A stretch of 64,000 bases of DNA from NCBI GenBank assembly GCA_024811115.1, contig JAKOGH010000142.1, positions 372,001 to 436,000 on the forward strand, written 5' to 3'. Origin of the DNA: Terana coerulea. Its lineage: Eukaryota > Basidiomycota > Agaricomycetes > Polyporales > Phanerochaetaceae. The notes beneath the pieces are model-generated. The model worked only from the letters and a program-made list of their open reading frames with translations, ran no database searches and was not told the origin of the DNA. Of this stretch, positions 47,604 to 59,331 are shown one piece after another (position 1 is the first letter of the stretch; every line of letters begins with the position of its first letter). The translations under genes were made by a program, and so were the position numbers.

Positions 47604-49557
47604 ATGTTCACCAGCTCAGAAATATTCAAGATGGAACGGGAGCAAGCTGAACTGGTTGCGCGAAGAAAAAGATTGCGGGACGAGAACTATGCATGCGAGT
47701 CGAAAGTGCACTCTCTCCAGACCGACCTCGGGCCACTCAGTGTGCTATGCGGAGCGCCGCGGTTTCGTTTGTTGCAAGCCGAGCTGGAGCTTGCTCGCAG
47801 CGAAGTTGCGTACCGCGAAGCGAAAGCGCGAAAACTCTCGACAGAGGTGGACCTATACGATCAATTAGCCAAGGTACGTCCCGGCTTTAACCTGGTGGCT
47901 GGCTTTGTCCCACGTGACCTATTTTCAGGAGGAAGAACGTTTGGTTACACTCAAGACACGAGGCCGACAGCCTCTGCGGCACGTCCATGGCATAGCGTTG
48001 TCCTATATCTTTGAACAGACGTTGCCTCCGCCTGGCCTACTCCGGTATTCGTTGTATGCTGGACCTACCAGCCCCTGGAGTCGCGCTCTCCGGACAGCGA
48101 AGGCGCTCACTCTCGTCAACAGAACATGGCACGGTGTAGCCGTACGTATGCTCTACCGTGACGTGTTTCTACGTCGTGCTGGCCAACTCGTCGCGCTCGT
48201 GCGTACCATCAGCGGCTCCCCAGCGACGTTCGCGCACCTCATTCGAAGCGTAACGTTGAGTTTTGAGGTCCCGGGCTCTGTGCTTTCCGTTGTCCGACGG
48301 AGCTTGGAACATCTCCTAGCGATTTGCCCTCATTTGAGCTCTTTGTCCTTGCAACCCGCATTCCCGATCCAAATACTTGCCGGCTTCGGCCCTACTCCCG
48401 GCCCGTCGCCATTTTACCCGGAAGACATGCGCATGCAGCTCAAGGTGCCACACAACATAACGTGCCTGCACCTCTACAACCATGACTCATCTGAGGAATT
48501 CAATATACTTTACCCCGCCCTGTCGAGATCTATCTCAATTGTGCGGGCGGCAACCCACTTGGTTTCGCTTTCACTGCACCTCGGGCGAAACAATCAATTC
48601 GCGGAGAATGATCGACTCGATTTACTCTGTCTGAAGACGCTGACGCTGACGAACTATGGACGGGTGAACTGGCCATACATTCCACCGATGGACCACATCC
48701 AGCAGCTCCCTCATTCCTGGCACACGCCAAACCTGCAAAGCCTCCAGTTTCGCCCGCGCTTCCACTCGATTGACAAGCCCAACCTCCTCCGCTTCATCCG
48801 TGACCGCGCCGATGGGCTGAAGAATCTGGACTTCACCGGGTGTTGGGAAACGACACTGGAGATAGACGAACAGATCGAGGCGGCCGAGCTGTGCCCGCGC
48901 TTAAACCATCTCATCTTCGCATCGGACGATATATTCGCGGTGCACTATTCGTCGTTGTTCGCGAAGGACATCGCCCTTGTAGACTTCGTGTTCCAGGGAG
49001 ACGTCATGGAATGGCCGTCCGTCTACGAGGAACGGTGCGGATGGAAGACAATCCGGTACATCCAGGCGGACCTACTTCACTCGTGTCCCGATGCGGCGTA
49101 TATACTGCCCCTGACAATGGTTATCGACAAGCAGGAGTTTTGGTGGGGGCGACCTAGGCGCGTCAGGAACTTCTTCGGCATTAGAATACGCGCAGGGGAT
49201 TACGAGGGTACGGCAAGGTTTCAGTCGGCGCGTGCAGACCACGACGTCGCCGAGACCGAGCATGCCGACTCTGAGTTTGAGCCCGAGGCGTCGCGCACGA
49301 CCGGCAGCACGTTTGACTCGGAGGAGGATGCTTCGATCGATCCCGACGAGGTGCAGGCCGTGACCCGTGTGTATCAGCTCATGCGGGGGATGCAGCGCGA
49401 TTACGAAGGCGGTGCCGAGGAGCAGCTCACCGAAGAGGAGGCTTATAGCATTTTTGCGACAATCTGGCGGACTCAAGAGACCTCGAAAGATGAGTTTATG
49501 GATTCGGGCTTGGCAGAGGCTCATATATCCGGCCCTTTTGACGACCGTCTAGAGTAG
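47604..49557 (+). CDS. F-box-like protein B, tandem paralogue
   Basis: Paralogue of the upstream gene with the same layout: coiled coil, F-box-like segment (PLRHVHGIALSYIFEQTLP and ALTLVNRTWHGVAVRMLYRDV), leucine-rich region, acidic tail. Exons 47604-47873 and 47929-49557 give 632 residues. The intron lies at the same position as in gene A (after QLAK, before EEE). The start chosen is the ATG in GCTATGTTCACC at 47604, because the frame is closed by TAA a short way upstream. This makes the N terminus about 42 residues shorter than copy A's, with the acidic leader missing. The tail is less acidic than copy A's and lacks its last 30 residues or so. The coding frame is intact, so copy B looks functional. 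Substrates unknown. Confidence 0.77.
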
Positions 49558-50040
49558 TCAGCGCGAGACGCACCAGGAAGCCTCTATCGCTCTACTTGAC
49601 TTGATTGAATTCTGAGCATTACCGTTCGGTCGTGTGAATGCACGCCGCCCACAGACCCATTCAACCATTCCCAAAGGCCCTGGTAATACAACGCATCTCT
49701 CGACGCATACATAGGAATAAGTACTGCACATGTTACGGGCCACGACGACCGACGGGAAAATACGGTAGCGACAAGGAGACGGAACGAGAAACGATGCCGA
49801 GAGAAGGAGCGTGGGTGAGATGCAAGGTGCGACAATGCGACGAGCAAGAGAGTGGTGGGCAGGAAGCAGAAAGCAGAACACGAGGCGGACTGCAAGGAGA
49901 GATGACAGAATATGCGGGGGAGGAAAACGATGGAATGCAATGGGTTGAGTGTCTGGCGACGACAGATAGCTCGAGCAAGCAGAGAACGGGGCAATGGGCA
50001 AGACTAGAGGCACAGGCGGATAGAGAAAGCGAAGACGGGA
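49558..50040. other. Convergent 3' spacer, purine-rich
   Basis: 480 bases between convergent stops of F-box B and the membrane-protein gene. The plus strand is purine-rich from about 49750 to 50040, like the patch near 44.1-44.3 kb. Open frames on either strand look compositional. Confidence 0.4.
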
Positions 50041-51771
50041 CTAAACGTAGAACTCGGGCAGGCTGCTCCGCGAGCTCGAGAACACGCTTCCGCCGAGGCT
50101 GTGCAGGCTCATGGTGTCCGCGTACCCCTGCCGCTGCATGCTGAACCCCAGACCGCTCGCCGGACGAACATGGTTCGCGACCGTGACGTGGACTTTCTCC
50201 ATCTGGCCGGTTATATCGGCGTTGAGGATCCCAGGGGCGTCCACAACCGTAAGAGGAGACTCTAAGGTCGCGCCACACGTGCCGAGGGTCGAGTGCACTT
50301 TATCGGAGCTCTGGTTTCCCGAGATGAAATTGAGGTGCGTCGAGATCTTGAGGCTGTCCCATCGTGTTCGATCCATTGAGAAGCGGACGATGACCATCGA
50401 AAAGACTATGCCCTAATAGAGTATAGACTTTAGTGATCGCGATCCTCTCGGCTGACATCCAAGAAACACTCACAATGACCGGTGAGAGCTGTGGAAAATA
50501 GTAAAGGAACATTAACATTGGTGAACAGACCGTGGAAAAGGTAGCAAGTCCTTACAATGTTGATCAACGCGAGCATAGCAGCTTGATTTGTGGCACTGGT
50601 AGCTATCAGCACGACAAGTATTGCCGAATACAGAGCAGCTAAACGACAGTATGTCACTAACATTCTCACCAAATGCGGACCAAAGTCGCGAACCACACGT
50701 ACCTGACTCCACAACGATGCAGATGACCCTGCTTCCGCTTGGGCGGAGGGCATTGATAGTTGGCGAGTATCTGTCAACTTCTGACTGGACTCGCCATATC
50801 TTGTAGGAGATGAGAACTAACGGTCAAGTTAGTATATAGCTCCATGTGACGAAGAGCATGCAAAACGCGCACTGGTGCAGAGAAGATTGAGAGCGAGGGT
50901 GACGGCGTAGAAGTACTTGACGCGGTCTGTGACCAGGCTCAGAAGAGCGTCACGCCCAGGCTCGACTTCGCTGAGGAGCCAGACAGCGTACACGCCGAGA
51001 GCTATACAACGGAGAAACTGGGTAAATATCGTGTACGCTGTCGCCGAGTTCGCATTGAGCGACCACGAACCAATGTCTGCGCAAACCAAGGCCAACGGAA
51101 TGACCGCCAAGTAGCGGTTCCTGCCCCATACGATATAGGTGCGGTAGCCCTATGTAAACTACATAAGTACCGCATATAGGAGGAAGGAAGGAGGAGAGAC
51201 ATACAATGAGCGCATCGGAAATGATGGTCGTGGCGATGTAGCATCCGCTCTTAATGAGGTCGAGGTTGCGTCTTGTGACTTGGTAGTAGAGAATTGCCGC
51301 GTCTGGAGTATCCATATGGGCGGTGAATGCTTCAACGGCGCGCACGAAGTCCATGACGACATGCTATTTAGAGTCAGACTGTGATCCTCCAGTAGATGAG
51401 GGCGAGCAAGACATACAATGGTTGAAAGGATAAATATGCTAATGGCAGTAAGCGTCAGAACAATGGTGGGTCGGCCTTCTGAGTGTTTATTTCGGAGGAT
51501 TCCAAGGCACCGGAGAAATACTACGAAGTATATGCCTATAAGATTGAGATGTTATGGAGATTCTCGCTGTGAGCATACGACGTAGAGACAGGGGACGGAT
51601 CGTACCGTAACAGAAAACTTCGATATATGTCCCAATCAGTTCAGCCCTTGCGCTTGCGTTGGAGAGAGGCATCTCGTCTTTATCCTGACCACAGCTTAGC
51701 AACAGCCTTCATAGCCATGACCCCAGTCGGTAGCAGAGCTCACCAGAGACGAGACTGTATTTCAGCGTCAT
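50041..51771 (-). CDS. Uncharacterised multipass membrane protein
   Basis: Agaricomycete integral membrane protein with about seven predicted helices and unknown function. Minus strand: ATG at 51769-51771, stop at 50041-50043, with roughly nine exons. Helices can be followed in IEVFCYGIYFVVFLRCL, TIVLTLTAISIFILSTIVV, IATTIISDALIVYRTYIVW, YTIFTQFLRCIALGVYAVWLL, YFYAVTLALNLLCTSLISYKIW, ALYSAILVVLIATSATNQAAM and LSPVIGIVFSMVIVRFSM. A cytosolic Ser-rich tail ends SSRSSLPEFYV. The third helix followed by YRTYIVWGRN is a signature I recall from many mushroom membrane proteins lacking a named function. One exon is tiny (LSPVI). Exon ends were not all fixed. It is not recognisable as a pheromone receptor. 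Confidence 0.65.
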
Positions 51772-52614
51772 GTTAATTCTCCGTTATTTCACATTGCTTC
51801 ACGGCGTCACGTACCATAAATCTCCAGCGCGGAGAGAAGGGAAGAGGCTGGAGGTCCCAAGGCAGATGGCGGCAGGAGGCAAGGGGCGGGGCGGGGGCGG
51901 AAAGGAGAGGGGATGGTCGAGGACGGGTCTTTATGTCGGCGACTGGGCGCTGGGTTCTGTGCATACGGGCACTCTATCAAGGTTCTCGCTCGTACGGTGC
52001 CATCCCCGAATAGGCTCTGGTCAAAACGGGCAATGGGTTGGACCTCCAGGGCGAGACGAGGCACATTCGGCGCCACTGCCGCCCGAAAGGCAGCGCTTCG
52101 ATTTTAGAGCACACGCTCCCAGCAACATCCGTCCCAGCCGACGTCGCAGGCCACCGCCTCAATGCAAAGCGGCGGGTCTGGACGCAGGCAAGTGGCGGTG
52201 AGAACAACCCCACAGACGACCAGCGAAAAAGCTTACCGGCTGGGGTACACTGAAGCTCTCGTCGGTGCAGTCGACGGGCTGTCGGATCACTTTGAAGCTC
52301 CTCCGGGAAGCCGGTGGCTGTCTTCGAGAATGCAGACGTCTGCATTCTGCTCGGGTGCACAGGGGGCTGCAGCTGCCTTGGGGCATCCCGCTCAGGGAGA
52401 TCGTCAGCGAGCACCACACTATTGAGCACCAGATGATGTCACGAAGAATGGGCATACATGGTGCATGCGCTCTTTGCCAATATTCTAGACATTTGAACGA
52501 CGTTTGGAACAACGCAGAGTAAGTCAACTTGAAGTTGTGCTGATTTTCAAATGCTGCGATTGATTCATTTCTTATTTTGATGTTATCAAAGAAACATAAT
52601 GCCGATATTGCAGC
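51772..52614. other. Intergenic, membrane-protein promoter to tRNA-Lys
   Basis: About 840 bases. The GC-rich part (51.8-52.4 kb) has overlapping frames on both strands without family resemblance. The last 100 bases before the tRNA are AT-rich. Confidence 0.35.
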
Positions 52615-52716
52615 GCCCGCCTAGCTCAATCGGATAGAGCGTCAGACTCTTACGAGTGCGGGTGATCAACAGATTCTGCGATCTGAAGGCTGCGAGTTCG
52701 ACCCTCGCGGTGGGCT
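52615..52716 (+). tRNA. tRNA-Lys (anticodon CUU) with 28-nt intron
   Basis: Acceptor stem GCCCGCC pairs with GGTGGGC (one G-T pair); D arm with GCTCAATCGGATAGAGC; anticodon stem TCAGA/TCTGA; T arm GCGAG/CTCGC with loop TTCGACC. The anticodon CTT lies at 52649-52651. A 28-nt intron (52653-52680) sits at the canonical place, one base 3' of the anticodon. Downstream, TTTGCTTTTTCTTTTCTTTT gives T runs suitable for polymerase III termination. Confidence 0.92.
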
Positions 52717-53635
52717 AGATGTTTGCTTTTTCTTTTCTTTTGGCGTTTACTCTCGTCGTCCTCGCCATGGTTATGTTTAAACTTGGCACTTTGTACTTTA
52801 CTGTCTAAAAACGAAACCATTGGTGGAGTTGCGAGTCTACGACAATCGTCGCAGGTATAGCCTATAAGTAACAGTAGCAAGCCTACTTATAAGTATACTT
52901 TCAACTGGAACGAATGTTGTTGTATCAGAAATGTTGAGTATAACGCAACCTCGCCGTTACAGATGTCTGGTGCGGTAGGGAAAGTGGGAATTATCCATAG
53001 CTAGGGTGGACGTCAGCAGACCGCAAGGTTCATCCAGCTGCAGTGGATACGCGGTTGGGTGAATGAAACCCTCTGTAGGCAAATCCTCATTCAAGACTCC
53101 TCTGCAAGGCGTTGCGTTGGAGATCCCCAAAGCCCCTATCACCCTGGTGCTTCCTGCATTGCAATCAGTCGGACTGGGCCGTACATGTGGTTGTAACCAT
53201 TGCCGGAGCCACCAGGGCAGCACGGGCCCGGAACAGCATGGCAGCCCACTTAGCACTGCGCGGTTTGGCGCCTGCCGTGCATTGTACCCTTTCCCGTCTT
53301 CGTGACCGGAGGAGCTGCTGGCTGGAGCTCGCTCGCGGGCGGAGATTGCAGGTGCAGAGAAGCCCCCAGACGGACGCGGGTGCACAGCCTTGAGACTATA
53401 AGGCCCGAGATGGGTGCGGTGCGGACCCTAAGCGACGTCGTGCCTGCCTGCTGCTACTCTCCCACTGCGACCTGTTGTCGGGCGACCGTGACTGCACTTC
53501 ATCTAGGCATGCTCAAGGGCTCCAACCAGGCTGCGTTGCACACACGAGCGATATAAAACCCGTCTCCAACCCCAGCCCGTCCTCCGCCAGCCGCAAGCAC
53601 CGCACCAACCCGCGAAGACACGCCGAGAGCACACG
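52717..53635. other. Intergenic, tRNA-Lys to Ser/Pro-rich gene
   Basis: About 920 bases. AT-rich for the first 250, then GC-rich with frames of up to 142 codons on minus (52957-53385) that match no family. The last 90 bases form the promoter of the next gene. Confidence 0.35.
53552..53558 (+). promoter_or_regulatory. TATA box of the Ser/Pro-rich gene
   Basis: TATAAAA 78-84 bases upstream of the ATG at 53636. It is the main argument that the small downstream frame is a transcribed gene. Confidence 0.5.
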
Positions 53636-54196
53636 ATGGAGAACAGCGCACCCGTCCGCCCCGTGGAGCTGAAGCGCGATCGCACCGCCGAGTGGGTCAA
53701 GCAGCAGTTCAACGAGCGGTATTCGACGTCCTCGGATGAGTCCTCGGGCCCATCGTCCGTGCCAACGAGCGTGAGCCGCGCGTCGAGCTCGAACCACACG
53801 ACCTCCTCCTCCGAGCAATACTCGATCCCGGGGCCGTCCACGATCAAGGCCAGTCGCAGCGCGGCGCCGTCGTACCAGCGCAAGCCGCTGCCACCTGTGA
53901 TCATGCCTAGCTCGCCGACGAGCCCGCAGGACTCGCACCGCAGCTTCCCGTTCCCGCAGAGCCCGCCAGGGTCCGGGTTCCCCCTCGCTCTAGACGTTGC
54001 TCCGCCGAGGGCGGACTCAGTACGCGTGCGTTGTGTACGGCCTGTCGGAGGGTGCACCGCTGATCGTGTGCCCATGTAGCCTGCAAGACCGTCACTGCTG
54101 AAGAAACGGCGACCATCGCTCGTGGAGCAGGTCAAGTCCTACGGATCGTCTGGTGTTCCGTGGAAGCGCGACTCGGAGAGCTCGAAACGAAGTTGA
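53636..54196 (+). CDS. Small Ser/Pro-rich hypothetical protein
   Basis: No family recognised. The frame opens with MENSAPVRPVELKRDRTAEW and is Ser/Thr/Pro-rich with basic patches. As read, it stops at 54077-54079 (147 residues). A 45-nt intron with GTACGG donor, a CTGAT branch site and TGTAG acceptor (54035-54079) would remove that stop. The frame then continues through KKRRPSLVEQVKSYGSS to TGA at 54194-54196, giving 171 residues. I prefer the spliced form because the added tail looks like sensible coding sequence and the intron ends are good. No signal peptide or membrane segment. It is likely disordered and perhaps phosphorylated. The TATA box 84 bases upstream supports a real gene. Confidence 0.5.
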
Positions 54197-54949
54197 ACGG
54201 GCGGTGTCCTTGCTACGAGGTACGTGCATGCTGCCCTTCATACTGATCATCCATAACCAAGCTCCGTCGTCACTTAGGTCGCCAGCTCAAGCTCCCAGAC
54301 TCGCCGATCATACAAACCAGCATGGCATGCACACAATCTCCAAACATGTTAAGATTCGTCACCATCCCGGATATTTATTTCTTCTCGAAGGGCATAACGG
54401 ACGACTGCAGGCAGTTGGGTCACATCTCCATGGACGCTGTCGACAAACGCTGCCTCCTCCGACACCCGCTGTATGATGTTGTATCGTGTCATCTGTATCA
54501 TAGACTTTGCATTCCTCCGACCTTGTCATCGGATCAATAATTGACTGGCCTTCGCTGAGAGGGAAGATGATCGGCATTATGGAAAAATTGCAGACTTCTG
54601 TGAACCTCTGTCTAACTACTTTATCTTAGGGAGCTCGACGGTGTAGGGTATCAGGAGGTCTTGGGGGTCAGCGGAGACCCCAGTCACTCAGTCGTGCACT
54701 TTCTATGCTCGCTGCACGAGCTGAATCGTCGATTCTCATGAATGTCGTAATAGTACATGGTGTGGGCGTGTTTAGCTACAAAGGGATCTACACTAGTAAA
54801 TGACAGAAAGATCGGTAAAGGTGGTATAACAGACCAGAGGTCATGTCGGTACGGAATATCGGGTAGGGTGTATCATCAGCTCAATGGGTATCTTACAAAC
54901 CGGCCAGGCAACACTCCTCCTGACGCTCCTTCAATCTCTTGGAATAGAA
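54197..54949. other. Convergent 3' spacer
   Basis: 750 bases between the Ser/Pro-rich gene and the CSC1-like stop. Nothing recognised. Confidence 0.35.
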
Positions 54950-57900
54950 TCACAATTCGCGTACGATCTCGCCGGGCGGCGGCCCAGTTACGTTCACGTG
55001 GCCCTTCGCGTCCATGACCGCGTCGTCCGTGCTCACCAGGATGCCCAGCTCGTGGATCGCCGCGGCCTCTTCAAGAGCGAGGCCGAGCCCGTCCATGGGC
55101 AGCCACACCATGCGCTGCATGTCGACGCTCGCAGGGTGATAGAACTCTTTGGGCCCGCTGTCCTCGTCGACGGGCTTGATCTCCGGCGGCGCGGCAGTGC
55201 GCGGGTTTTCTTCCGAGGCTTCCGCGCTGGTTTTCGAGCGGGCGCTTCTGCTTGGTAGACGAAGGAGAGGGCGAGGGAGGCGAAGGCGAGTTGGGCGAGG
55301 GCGGGTAGGACGACGCCTCGCCTGCGTCGGGGCCTGCGGGCGCACCCCGCGCCTCCTCTACGGTTCGCACGTCCGCCTTCTCGTGCTTGGGGTCCGCGCC
55401 GGCGTCGCTGTGTCCGTCCACGGTCTCCGCCTGGTCGTGCAAGTCCTGCTCTGCGACTTCGCGGTTCTTGTCAAAGCCGCCAGTCTTGTCTGCAAGACTG
55501 AGGGGAAGCGCGTGCAGGAGCGGGCCGTACGAGTTGTTCAAGATGATATGGAAGAAGAGCTGGGTGTGAAGATATATATGAGTAATATCAACCGAGACAC
55601 TGTCGTGCTCACCGTAAACGCAATAAGCACAATCATCAACGCCCCCTCGGGCACCGCACTGGCGTCGTTCTTCTCATTACGCGCGAGGAAGAATAGCGCC
55701 GCAAGGCAAACCTGCTGCAAGTACATGCCGACGAAGATGTGCTGGATCGCCTTCGGGAAGAACAGGCCGCCGGTCTCGCCGCTACGTGGCTGCTCGAGCT
55801 GCCACAGGAACATGTACTTCCAGAGCTGGTAGAACAGGAAGAACGTGACAAACGATAGGCCGTTGATGACGGGCGAGATGATGCTGTATGCGAGCGTGAT
55901 GACGACCAGCAGCGTCGTGCTCGGCCAGAGCGTGCCCCACGAGACCTTGCGCAGGGTGTATCGGATCTTGTAGATCGAGCGCGGCGTGCTGCCCAAGATG
56001 AAGAGCTTCACGTAGTACAGCGCGAGAGAGATGGCCTGCAGGAAGCCGGATGCGGAACCGGACAAGCCTTGCAGAATGATGTACGTCAGGAAGAAGTTGG
56101 AGGCCGTGGGGAGGTGCTGGGCCAGGAGGTTAGGAACGGACGTTGGGTTCTTTACGAGACTTGGCAGAGTGGCGATGATTCCAGATGATATAGTCACGAT
56201 AAGGAACGAATGCTAACAGACTAAGTCAGCCGGAAGTTTTATATGAAGTTGCATGTTGAATACTCACCAGGACCTGGAACAGGAAGTACCGCGTCATTAA
56301 GCTCAGTTCTACACCCTTCCTAGTCGGTGTACCCTCCAATCGACTAAGGAGCCTCAAGATGATAGGCAATAACAACATCAAAACAGCCAACAACACGGGA
56401 GGCAGGATACCAGATATAATACCGACGATGGGCGAAGGAAGCTTGCAGATCCAAGCCAGCCAGTGGTATGTCGTGCACAGCGCGTGGATGTTCGACACCG
56501 CACCGACGAATGCAACGGGGAACGCCCACAGCAGGATGAGGCCCGCAGTGATGCCCCACGAAATCGCCTTGCGCACTCGTGCCTCGTACGGGTTCATGTT
56601 CAGGTTTGCCCAGATGACGTCGTCCGGGTCGACGCCGAGCAGACGTTCCGACATGCGGTACGGCGCGTGGTGGTTGAGAGCCTGACCGGCGAGGTGCGCC
56701 GCAATCTGCCTGTGGAAAGAATGAAGGCGCTGTTCAGCGGGGGTATGTCTGGCCTTGCGCCTCGGGGCCGGGCTTCAGGCGGTCTGGGTGGTTAGACTCG
56801 GCGGGCGGCAGACCAGGGTGATCATTGTCCGCTGAGGTGCTCGCGACATCTTTCGCCAATGTGATGCGAGAATCTCGGAGAGCCTTGGACGTCTCGACAA
56901 TCTCTGCGCGCGCCCACTCGATCGAGTCGACCTTCTTCCCGATGAGAGGAAGGGAAAACGGCATAAAGCCGGCTGGCAGACGATGCGTGGGGCGTTTCTC
57001 CTTGGGAACAAGCTGCTCCGCAAGTGAGACGTTGCGTTCTGTGTCGGCTATGGAGGGCTCCGTCAAGTGTCTGTCTTCTGGAGTCGAGGGCTGCTTCCCC
57101 TTCTTCTGAGCCTTCTCCGCCGCCTTGAGCTTCTTGTTCCTCAGCGTTGTCGCTGTGTTTAGTAACGCCGTCTCCGCACTCTCCAGCTTCTTGCAAGCAT
57201 TCAGACGACGTTCGTGCAAGTCGGGCATCTCCTTCAAATCTCGATTCAGCCACACCTTTGCTACTCCTCCGGGTAGGGGCGAGTACAAATCTGCCAATGC
57301 GCGTTCGGTAAGGTAGCGCTGTGGCACTCCGCGGACGAGCACGGTGCTTGCTTGAGCAGACATAGAGTACTCGGGGAAATGAGCCATCGCTGTCTTGCGT
57401 TAATGAAGTTCTGCATCTCGTGCTTGATATTCCACCACACCCAGAAAGTGAACAACCAGGCGAGGATCAGGTGGGCGGCGTATCGTCCTTGCTTGTCCGT
57501 GGCGACGTTACCGAAGCTGAGCTTGTCGAGCCCCGTGCGGCCAGCTACGTTTGTGTTGATGGAGTTGACAGGAAGGAGGATGAGCCATGAGATGATCCAT
57601 ATGGGAAAGAGTATGCGGGCAATCATGCGCAGAAAGCGCACAAAGAAATACGCATCAAGGCCATTGACGTCCTTGATTTTGGAGTAGTCCGCCTTGAAGA
57701 TTGAGAGAGGCCATAACAAAATGTGGCGTGCGAGGGCAGGGGCGCGTTTTCTACAGGATGTTTAGTGAGCTGGAGGTTGACATGTAGCGAACACTCACCC
57801 CTCTGGTGGTACATAGGTTCGTGGTTGGTATATCGCAGGGAAGTATGGTCGTACGAGCGTGAAGACGGCGAGTTCGATACCGAAGACTGCAGCGTTGAAG

Positions 57901-58034
57901 ACTAGGGCAGCGGAGAATGAGCTTGTGGACGCGCTTGCCGCATTCGAGATGTCCGACGATGAGCCCGACGATGAGCCCGACCTAGAGCACGTTATCAGCC
58001 GCAGCGAGCAGGCACGAGAGCATGACACTCACAT
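54950..58034 (-). CDS. CSC1/OSCA-type calcium-permeable channel
   Basis: Predicted mechanosensitive or osmosensitive cation channel (DUF221/RSN1 family). On the minus strand the best model begins with A and T at 58034-58033, an intron 57982-58032, and exon 2 at 57981-57799 starting with the G of ATG; exon 3 starts at 57750. Order: N-terminal TM (FSAALVFNAAVFGIELAVF); a basic loop; TM2-3 (ILFPIWIISWLILLPVN, HLILAWLFTFWVWW); the cytosolic RRM-like loop (STVLVRGVPQRYL, VWLNRDLKEMPDLHERR, a coiled coil); then the 7TM core (ITAGLILLWAFPVAFVGAVSN, GIISGILPPVLLAVLMLLLP, SVITTLAYSIISPVI-type helix, IFVGMYLQQVCLAALFFLAR). The tail is acidic and Pro-rich, with YHPASVDMQRMVWLPMD at the end. Frame breaks are inferred at 57373-57376, 56739-56743, 56716-56718 and near 55215-55260. 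Confidence 0.82.
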
Positions 58035-59331
58035 GGCGGTCGGAGGTGGTAGGAGTACAAGGGGAACAGAGGGAGGGTGGAGGTCTTGAGAGAGTGTGAG
58101 GAGGCGTCAGGTTGCAGGCACGCTTGACTTCATAGAGGCAAATTGACAGGAAGGTCCAAGGGGCAACAAGACACGAGCCACCGCGGAACAGGCGCTTGGA
58201 GCACTGCACCCGAACCGGAGGTCGCTGGTTGTGATTCGTTCCCGCTTTTGTCAACTTCGTTGCCACTTTAGGGCGGAGCTCCACAAGACCTCCTGTGACA
58301 TCATGGGCCTCGCACGCCGGTTTTTACCTCGTCTACGCCGTCTCTGACGACGACGAAGCGATCGACTCCATCGTCAGGCACAGCGAGCATGGCAGTGTCC
58401 GGTGCTTGCATGTCAACGGTGGTCGCCGCCCGACACTCGTATAGCCTGGTGTCACGGAACGGAAAAGGGCTGGTGGCGGGCGCTCCGCAACCATAATTAA
58501 AGTTCAAAGTTAGAAACGCTCGACTGTTGAATCTTGATCCCTTCGCTCCATAGTTACTGCGGCATATCCCTCAGGAAACCATGCTCGTGAGCTACGTGCT
58601 GAAGAAATCAGGACAATGGCACATATAGGCAGTAAGGTAGGAGAGAATAATCGTACGTCGTCTGCTTCAAAAATACTAACCGTCTTTTTTCAATCGCACC
58701 GTAGCAGACACGAGCATAGCAAACCGTGGTCTCGACTGGTGCATAGCCTTGCTCTAGAGTCTAGGCTTGCATTTTTGAAGTATGGCAATACGGACTTCAA
58801 CGCTTTAGTACAATGGATTTCCGGAATGCCGTCTCGACCAGGCTACTATCGGGACATGCCCATCATATTTCCAGACAGCGAGGCGCGGTAACCTCCGCGA
58901 GTCTGGTGTCGGCCTAGTCTTAGTGGCAGGAGCGGCGGAGAAGTGGGGTCGTGGGTCGAAATGCAATGCAAACAGTACATGTATGGTTTCTCTTTGCCTG
59001 GCCGAGGATGGGACGGCTCATTCAAATTCGTCCGCTATTCAAAGTCCAGCTGTCGCTTGTGCTAGGTTAAGATGCCATCCAAAATGAGGAGAAGAGAGTG
59101 AAAGACGATGCATTGGAGTCACTGGTACGAAGTAACTACACTTTTCGTGTTTATCGTGAGATATCTAGAGGCTAACCGATTCGTTCCAGATCAACAGAAA
59201 TCGTAAATACAAGCACACGTTCCAAGAATACAAGTCGTGAAGATACAGCCGAGACAACATATTTCAAACGTTGCAAAACATCAGAGCGCAAGCAAGCCAT
59301 GTCCAGTCAAGAGTCGGAGTCAGGAGTCGGT
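58035..59331. other. Intergenic, CSC1 upstream to repeat-protein 3' end
   Basis: 1.3 kb. Frames are short (up to 91 codons at 58616-58891, plus) and match no family. Just past the repeat-protein stop, short GACTC/GAGTC motifs repeat (59305-59335). Nothing else supported. Confidence 0.4.
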
